From Pohlia nutans (taxonomy: Eukaryota; Streptophyta; Bryopsida; Bryales; Mniaceae), in NCBI GenBank assembly GCA_022496805.1, contig CM040093.1:15168213-15232212 (forward strand): a DNA stretch of 64,000 bases, in the 5' to 3' direction. Under the pieces are notes generated by a model. The model was given only the letters and a program-made list of their open reading frames with translations, made no database searches and was not told where the DNA came from. Shown here piece by piece: positions 57,805 to 64,000 of the stretch (its first letter is position 1; the number at the start of each line of letters is the position of its first letter). A program made the translations under genes and the position numbers.

Positions 57805-58202
57805 CTCCGTCTGTCCTACTAAGTAAAAGACCATGATATCGATTTAAATTTTGTCCTAAAATTAAACTATGATTTCCAACTATACTCATTCACCGCAGGC
57901 AATTAAGTTTCGTGAGCGTTTCGTGAGCGCTTGACAACTACTTCACGGCATTGCAGACAATCTGACAGATTAATCCATGGATTTTGATCATGTATACACT
58001 TTCTGGCAGTCAAAATGCTCCCTCTGTGCTCACTTAATCCATGGATTAGTATCATAGTCAACATACTCCCTCTGTAATCACGGGATTAAACTTAATCCAT
58101 GAATTTCAGTGAAAACATCACTTAATCTATGAATTTCAATGAAAACATCACTTAGTCCATGAATTCCAGTGAAAACAAGGTCTTTTAGTGGGACAAAGGG
58201 AG
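57805..58202. mobile_element. Stowaway-like MITE, 398 bp
   Basis: The left end is TA-CTCCGTCTGTCCTACTAAGT. The right end is TAGTGGGACAAAGGGAG-TG. These are imperfect inverted repeats of the CTCC(C/G)TC...GTCC class that marks Stowaway elements of the Tc1/mariner superfamily, with TA on the left and a decayed TA on the right. Inside, a block of about 33 bp (cacttaatc(c/t)atgaattt(c)agtgaaaa) is repeated about three times. Confidence 0.65.
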
Positions 58203-58853
58203 TGACATTTATCCATAGCTTATCCTTGCTGCGGGATAAACATGATATTACACAAGAACATCTCCATCTCCCTACATTGGAAAATGGAACTTTCCTTTAC
58301 AATTAAAAGTGGGAAAAAAGTACACTAAGGCAAAAAAGTGGGCAACATTGGAAGAAATGTGCAATTCCCAAATGGTGAATGCGAGAATTGATACGAGAGT
58401 TCCATCATTCAATCCATCCATAAATATGTAGATTTTGACTGATTAAATAAACCCGTTTGTAGACTGTATATTTTTGAATCAACTTGTTTGTAGATCGTGT
58501 ATTTTTTAATCATCTATGTTTGTACATTTTGATCTTCACAATCAGCTTGTGATGCAAGTTTCAATTTTCTATGTCAATTTATGATGTAGATTCAGGTTTG
58601 TAGATTTCGGCTCTCTTATCCAAGCCTTTTCATACATCATTGGGCACATAAGGTTCTTTGCAACAGCTCATAATCTAGCCACTATTCTTTAACTGTTCCC
58701 AAATAAGTTGGATGGTTGGATGGTGAAACACTGTTGAAGCGTCGACAACGCCTCTGTTGAAAAGAGTGGACTCCATCAACTGCTAAAGAACCTTGTGATT
58801 TTAAAATCTATCCATTCATGTTCAGTTCTAAAATTGACTACAGTAGCTTCATA
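58203..58853. other. Intergenic DNA, nothing identified
   Basis: AT-rich sequence with a few imperfect repeats of 'tttgtagatt(t/g)tg' near 58,425-58,610. No gene or element boundary is evident before the Tc1-like element. Confidence 0.5.
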
Positions 58854-58875
58854 CAGTGACTGTCAAAACTGATCA
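58854..58875 (+). repeat. Left terminal inverted repeat of the Tc1-like element
   Basis: 22 bp, an exact complement of the right repeat, preceded by TA. Confidence 0.93.
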
Positions 58876-59213
58876 TACATTGGATAATTACAAGTTCAAT
58901 TGTCATTAATTGCAATCTGGCAAGTGGCATGCTCTGGTTTAGAGGTTAATCACAATCTATTATAAGCTGAGATACTTATCAACGTAATTGTACAGATGGC
59001 AATGCATTTGTGTGGACAGATGGATGGTTAGTGACCATCTCTCTCATTTGATCACTTTTGACACTCCATGAAATGCAATATCTCATGAAGTGATGTGCAC
59101 AGATTTGTGAGAGATCTTCCACTGGCACTCATAGAACTTTGAATTCTCTAGTCTCTGATAGCTGTGTACACAATTATTGCTACTGTATAGGCCTTCTTCT
59201 TTAGTGTTTCAAG

Positions 59214-60233
59214 ATGCCCAAAGCATTATCTCGACAAACTCAAGATAACATAGTTTCGATGCTCCAGAGAGGATATTCACACAGGGAGATAGCAAATACT
59301 TTGCATGTGAGTGTGGGAAGTGTTCATAACCTTCGTCAGGTACATGTTTCAGATGTAAACCGCTTGCGTGGAGGTAGACCTCGAAAGTTGAATAGAGCAC
59401 AGGAACGAAGGTGTGTATTAGAAATGGTGAGGGGAAGAGTGGGTACTTGTGCAGATTTAGCAAAGTCTTCGCAACAAGTATTGGGAGTGAAAGTGAGCTC
59501 TCATACTATCAAACGTGCACTTCATAGAGCTGGTTTACGTTCGCAAACAAAGGTCAAAAAACCACATCTTTCTCTCAAAAATGTAAAGGCACGTTTAGAG
59601 TTCGCTAGTGTCCACGAACACTGGACCATAGAGGATTGGAGTCGAGTAATCTTCTCAGACGAGTGTAAAATCAACCGCTTCAACTCAGACGGAAGAGTTT
59701 GGTGTTGGACACGAGAGGCGATGCCGCTTTCGGAACGAACTATCAGTCAAACAGTGAAACATGGAGGTGGAGGGATTATGGTTTGGGGGTGTATGTGCAT
59801 GCATGGACCTGGATTGATATGCAAAGTGGAGGGGCGCATTAATCAGATTCGTTATCGTGACATTCTAGAGGAAAATGTCCACAGGGTAATTTCCAAGTTC
59901 AACTTAGACCGTTCTCGTGTTATCTTTCAACAAGACAATGCTCCCATTCACACAACAAAGATGCTTCAAGAGTGGTTCTCACGGCAACCTTTTGCTCTTC
60001 TACCTTGGCCTGCTCAATCGCCTGATTTGAATCCCATTGAACACCTTTGGTCAATTCTCAAACGGAGACTCAATCAATATGAGAGACCTCCAAATGGATT
60101 ATTAGAATTATGGGATCGTGTGGTAGAAGTTTTCCACTCAATTACACCAGATGATTGTAGGAGGCTTGTAGAAAGTATGCCACATAGAATTGCAGCTGTA
60201 AAAGCAGCAAAAGGGAGGTGGACAAAGTATTGA
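59214..60233 (+). CDS. Tc1-family DD34E transposase, intact
   Basis: A single exon of 339 codons, close to the usual Tc1 transposase length (about 340). The N-terminal paired-like DNA-binding region has two helix-turn-helix parts (residues about 6-40 and 65-108), joined by an AT-hook-like GGRPRK at 53-58. The catalytic triad is D149 (in IFSDECK), D241 (in FQQDNAPIH) and E276 (in LNPIEHLWS). There are 34 residues between the second Asp and the Glu, the Tc1 DD34E signature. A glycine-rich box (KHGGGGIMVWGCM) lies at 183-195. It catalyses cut-and-paste transposition into TA sites. No stop or frameshift is present and the gene lies between perfect terminal repeats, so it may be recently active. 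Plant members of this superfamily more often have DD39D, so a DD34E copy in a plant background is notable. Confidence 0.95.
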   Translation: MPKALSRQTQDNIVSMLQRGYSHREIANTLHVSVGSVHNLRQVHVSDVNRLRGGRPRKLNRAQERRCVLEMVRGRVGTCADLAKSSQQVLGVKVSSHTIKRALHRAGLRSQTKVKKPHLSLKNVKARLEFASVHEHWTIEDWSRVIFSDECKINRFNSDGRVWCWTREAMPLSERTISQTVKHGGGGIMVWGCMCMHGPGLICKVEGRINQIRYRDILEENVHRVISKFNLDRSRVIFQQDNAPIHTTKMLQEWFSRQPFALLPWPAQSPDLNPIEHLWSILKRRLNQYERPPNGLLELWDRVVEVFHSITPDDCRRLVESMPHRIAAVKAAKGRWTKY

Positions 60234-60440
60234 GAGATCATCTTTCATGGGTTGGCAAAACTGATCAAATGCCTAGGTGGACTTTGGATTTTTCTCAATC
60301 TGTTTAGAGCTCTAATATGGAAGGCGTATTTCCTCTAATATGTACTATTTATTACATAGTATGTTAATAAAATTACCAGCTCCATTTTTATGTGTTCATT
60401 TCTTGTCCACCAAGGATTGAATGAAGTGTTTGCAAATGTT

Positions 60441-60462
60441 TGATCAGTTTTGACAGTCACTG
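60441..60462 (-). repeat. Right terminal inverted repeat of the Tc1-like element
   Basis: 22 bp (TGATCAGTTTTGACAGTC...), followed by the TA duplication at 60,463. Confidence 0.93.
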
Positions 60463-60648
60463 TAAATTCAAATGAAGCTCAGGATCAATCTCTCTGAGAC
60501 AGGTTTTGTAACTGGAGGTCGACATTCCATTGCCAAAAGATATGGGATAAGCATGAACAGATTTTTTTTTAAACCGGACCTTTGTAAACATTGTCTTTTA
60601 ATAATGTTTTCACACTTCATTATGAATGGCTCAAAATTCTTTTCTTGT

Positions 60649-61162
60649 TTAACCCCTAAATGTCCTCACCTCTCCAAATTTGGTAGTTTTGCAAAGATGC
60701 ATCATAAAATCCAATCCAGAGGGATGTTTTGAACTTGATGTATGAATAAAAGTTGTACATTATCAATTTTAGATTCTATCCATACAGTTAGATATGTGAT
60801 TGCTCTCACCAATATTTTCGTATAGAATTTGAAACTTGAAAGTGAAAATTCTTTTGTAATTTGATTACAAATAAGATATTGTCAATTTGTACATGAAATT
60901 TTTTGTGATGGGTTGAAATGTAATACTATAAGTGTAGTGATTTTTGGAGATTTTTTGGTTGCTTAATTTTATAAGTTGACTTTTACAAGAGCACATTTAG
61001 ACTGAAGTTTTCAAAAAATTTGGATGAATCACTACAACATGATATGAGGCATAAAATTTTCATCCCCTTTCTAATTGGATCACATGGGCATGACAGATGA
61101 GAAAACTGTGTTTGATTCAGTACATTGTCCACGTTAAGAATAGTTGGACGTTTAGGAGTTAA
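60649..61162 (+). mobile_element. Family C TTAA element, 514 bp
   Basis: It starts TTAA-CCCCTAAATGTCC and ends GACGTTTAGGAG-TTAA. The interior ('gagggatgttttgaacttga', 'gatgggttgaaatgtaatac') matches the other family C copies. It lies 186 bp downstream of the Tc1-like element and shows that the Tc1 element is embedded in the same genome as the rest of the window. Confidence 0.78.
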
Positions 61163-63021
61163 TTAATTGGCTGTAAATGGGTGATGTCTTGATATGGGTA
61201 CCAGCGGTTGAAATCTTCATATCACGCTAATTTTAGATCATAATGATAGTTATGATACTTATTATCACCTTCACTAATTTGAGTAATTTCCCACCAGCAC
61301 TATAAAAGCCCCGTCACAATAGGGGATAATCAGTGTAGTGTGTATATCCTGAGAATTATGTATGACGATTCGGATGTCACTTTCACCTTCTAAATATTTT
61401 GTTGCTAAGATCACTCTACGCTTTTGCCGAGGTTGGGAGTTCGATTCTCCCAATCGGTGGTTCAGTTCTTTTCTCACGTATGCATATCTCTCATATTTGA
61501 TTTCTCTATGAACGAAGATATAGACTTCTCGTGTAGCTATAGCAAACTGGACCAATTGCAACATTTTTGTTTCATTGGTTTTGTTTCAAAAGACTTCCAC
61601 ACTTGTTTCAACTTTCAGACTGCAACTCTTAACGCAATCACCATTAGTTTTTGGTAATACACCTTTTTAAATTGAAACCTTCACACATTGTAATTTCTAT
61701 TGAACGATATTTGAGTCGAACAATGTACACACAATGTACAAAACAAGAGCAAGTCATTGGATAGAGCTAAGCATATGGATTGTCACAATGATAGGAGAAC
61801 TTCATTGATAAAGTTCTGTGGAATAGGCGCCTGAGCTCTCATATCCATGATGACCATTGTGTGAAATTACATCTCTAATCAAAATTTACCCGACTCTAAC
61901 CTAAAACAAAGATGAACATGTTCACAGTTTCACACCATCCGAACATGAAACCTACTGTGAAGTTATGGTGCACTTATGTTCAACACTTTGAATACTCATA
62001 ACTTGTTCATATAGAGTGCAATTATGGTGCAATAATGTGGCTGGGAATCCTCTTTCATTTGCAAAAAGGATTCATTGAAACTAAATTTGAACTAGTAATA
62101 ATAACAATAACGGTGCTCCATAATAAAAGGAGTGCATGAAACATACATTCTCACAAATCACAAAAGTACCATGGTTTTATTCCGGTAAACCATGGTTTTA
62201 TCCCGGTAAAGGTTCCGGAAAGGGAGTCAAAGTTTGACCCTGGCTCCCAATCTGCACTTTCCGTCACAATGCTAAATGGGGTAAAAAATGAGGCCAAACT
62301 ATCCACTTTTTGCCCCGGCAAAAATGTCTAGGACCCCTGTGGGACCTGATCGAGAAGGGGTGTGCGTCGGTCGATCTGTTGGTGAATCCCGGCTGAGTCA
62401 TGAACCCTCGCTATTGCCCGAGTTGGATTGGTGTTAGTGAGATCGAATGGTGACTGGGGTGATGATACATTCATTCCGAGCTAGGGCCAGGTCAGGATGG
62501 CAGGGAATAGTAGTGTGGGTTGTAGGTCCGTAATTCCTGGTACAGGCAAGGCACATGCAAGGCACATGCAAGGGAATGGTCGCAGTTCCTTACTCTATGC
62601 GTCGGTAGCTGCACAAGACATTCAGAACTGCGGAACTGCCTGATCGTTCGAAATGCTAGGAGCATTGTGAATTCACACATTGGTATAAATACGAAAGTTA
62701 ACAGATACAGTTTATGCGACGGGGAGGTAGGGGAGTCTCGCAGAGGTGTTCATCGGGAATGCACTGTAAACTTTCGTATCTCCACGTCAACTTCCAAGTT
62801 TCGAAGTCAATTTTTGTTAGTACGCTTTTGCGGGGGTGGGAGTTCGATTCTCCCTACCGGTGGTTCAGATTCATTTCACACATACCGGTAATGGTGACTG
62901 CTCTCAGACCACCAGGTCCCCTATTTAACTCTGCATTGAGACTTACCTGTAGGCATCACTATCAAATATTCCATAACAAAGTTATTAGCACTTAAATATT
63001 GTATTTAATCAAGATATTACA
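61163..63021. other. Intergenic DNA with repeats, no gene seen
   Basis: T-arm-like copies lie at 61,417-61,465 and 62,821-62,868 ('gggagttcgattctccc' in both). A 19-bp direct repeat (accatggttttat(t/c)ccggtaaa) is at 62,170-62,209. Sequence near 62,335-62,400 resembles 55,815-55,880. None forms a complete gene. Confidence 0.5.
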
Positions 63022-63523
63022 ATGTGCCTTCTAGGTAGTGAATTGCCTGGGATCCTTCGAGCAGGGCAAAGCACGTGGTCTCTCATACGCGGATCGGTCA
63101 TATGGGTCATATGGATTCGGAGAAATGCTAGCATCTTCAAGAACACCAGGTGGCCAATCGATCAACTTGAGCGCACCCTATGGGATGCAACGGTGGATTT
63201 GGCGAGGGCGGCCTGGACGAGGGTCATGGAGCTATCCCGGTCTAAACCACTCGCGGCGCGCAGAGCTCGTCGTGACTTCCTGGAGCGCTGGGCGCAATCA
63301 GACACCATATGCACAGTGCAGGGTGATCACATACAATGGACTCATACTCGTCCTCCTAGGGGTATTTTCAGTTAGGTAGTTGTGTTTTCAGGTTTGGTAT
63401 TATCAGGAGGTAAATCTTCAAAAAAATTCGCCAGTCAGGTTCGCCTTTCTCGGTTCTGCGGCGGTGTATTTTCTCTTTCTGCAATGGGATTTCACCATTT
63501 GTCTCAAAAAAAAAAAAAAAAAT
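63022..63523 (+). pseudogene. 3' tail of a LINE with poly(A)
   Basis: A 117-codon open frame (63,022-63,375) resembles the C-terminal tail of plant LINE ORF2 proteins after the zf-RVT region. It contains WSLIRGSVIWVIWIRRNAS, then RWPIDQLERTLWDATVDLARAAWTRV (the latter spans more than one conserved block). It is followed by a 3' UTR of about 130 bp and a run of about 17 A (63,507-63,523). Reverse transcriptase and endonuclease are absent, consistent with the 5' truncation common in LINE insertions. The true 5' end and target duplication are not clear. Confidence 0.6.
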
Positions 63524-63537
63524 TTAAATATAAAATA

Positions 63538-63550
63538 TTATATATATATA

Positions 63551-63592
<42 letters not shown>
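63538..63592. repeat. (TA)n microsatellite
   Basis: An almost pure TA/TTTATA run just downstream of the LINE poly(A), typical of microsatellite growth at retroelement tails. Confidence 0.9.
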
Positions 63593-64000
63593 TAAATGTC
63601 AATAGAATCTTACTCAATGTTTTATTTCAAAAGAATTCTACACTTGATTTAGTTTCCAACTTTCAGAATATGATCCGTTTCTCAATTACCATTAGTTTCT
63701 TGTAATACACCTTTTTATAATGAAAACTTCACACATAAGAGTTATCCGTAAAGTCGAACAAAAAAATTCTACAAGAGGAAAGACAAGGCATAACTAGATG
63801 TTTTGCTTGAAAAGCGGCAAAAATGAGTTTTCATTCCATTAATTTCGATCAATAACAACGCTCTACATTGTCAGAGAGATTTGAACCTTGAACCTCCTCA
63901 ATGCTAAAGAAGCTCCCCCATACCTCACAAGAGTTCCCAAGGGAGAATCTCCACGTACCCCCACACCAAGCACATGCTCACCGACTCCAAGCAAGTCGGC
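63593..64000. other. End of window, nothing identified
   Basis: AT-rich DNA resembling 61,600-61,740 ('taatacacctttttaaat', 'gaaccttcacaca' type blocks), so probably repeat-derived. No gene is supported. Confidence 0.45.

Larger units (their letters stand above)
58854..60462 (+). mobile_element. Complete Tc1-like DNA transposon, 1,609 bp
   Basis: 22-bp perfect terminal inverted repeats lie at 58,854-58,875 (CAGTGACTGTCAAAACTG...) and 60,441-60,462. They are flanked by TA on both sides (58,852-58,853 and 60,463-60,464), the Tc1/mariner target duplication. Similarity between the ends continues for about 8 bp further with mismatches. Between them lies one uninterrupted transposase gene. Further copies of the terminal core occur inside each end (59,047-59,066 and 60,254-60,270). 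Confidence 0.95.

Noticed and set aside
59209..59463. Minus-strand frame opposite the transposase start
   Set aside because: It lies wholly antisense to the intact transposase and has no recognisable motif.
61410..61470. A tRNA gene
   Set aside because: Only a T-arm-like hairpin is present. No acceptor stem, D arm or anticodon arm can be drawn with the flanking sequence.

Overview
This window is nuclear DNA of a streptophyte green plant, probably a non-seed land plant or a related alga. The evidence is a nuclear gene for plastid ribosomal protein S20 with a transit peptide, an OMA1-type mitochondrial metallopeptidase, and a plant-style Dicer-like (DCL) gene. All three are split by GT-AG introns. 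Most of the rest is AT-rich and made of transposable elements and fold-back repeats. The species cannot be fixed from the sequence alone.

Layout. 1-7.2 kb: AT-rich intergenic DNA with a decayed LINE RNase H region, a CACTA-type MITE and two TTAA-flanked elements. 7.5-9.3 kb: plastid S20 gene (three exons). 9.6-10.5 kb: fold-back repeat. 10.6-14.9 kb: OMA1-like gene (four exons), with repeat-filled introns including a fold-back of about 760 bp. 15-30 kb: gene-poor repeat zone. It holds a long inverted repeat (21.7-26.2 kb) whose arms carry a minisatellite and whose centre holds a spliced-exon-like fragment of an unknown gene, plus nested TTAA elements and a tandem array with tRNA-like boxes. 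31.0-32.35 kb: broken upstream duplicate of DCL exons 2-4. 32.4-48.1 kb: DCL4-like gene, 28 exons and 1,990 codons, with every exon junction in phase. 48.3-54.9 kb: tandem LTR-internal-LTR-internal-LTR array of a defective Ty1/copia element, antisense to the DCL gene and flanked by one 5-bp target duplication. 55-57 kb and 60.6-61.2 kb: more TTAA elements. 57.8-58.2 kb: Stowaway-like MITE. 58.85-60.46 kb: structurally complete Tc1-like element with an uninterrupted DD34E transposase. 63.0-63.5 kb: 3' tail of a LINE with poly(A).

The most distinctive system is a large set of short elements that all begin TTAA-CCC(C/T)TAA and end TTA(A/G)GGG-TTAA. They fall into at least four internal families, with no transposase in the window. 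Nested copies and one paralogous near-empty site show that TTAA is the duplicated target, as in piggyBac-type transposition. Several sit in introns of the DCL gene. The three host genes have no obvious functional link. The DCL gene would make small RNAs of the kind that silence the surrounding repeats, and it is itself loaded with inverted-repeat insertions and bordered by an antisense retrotransposon.
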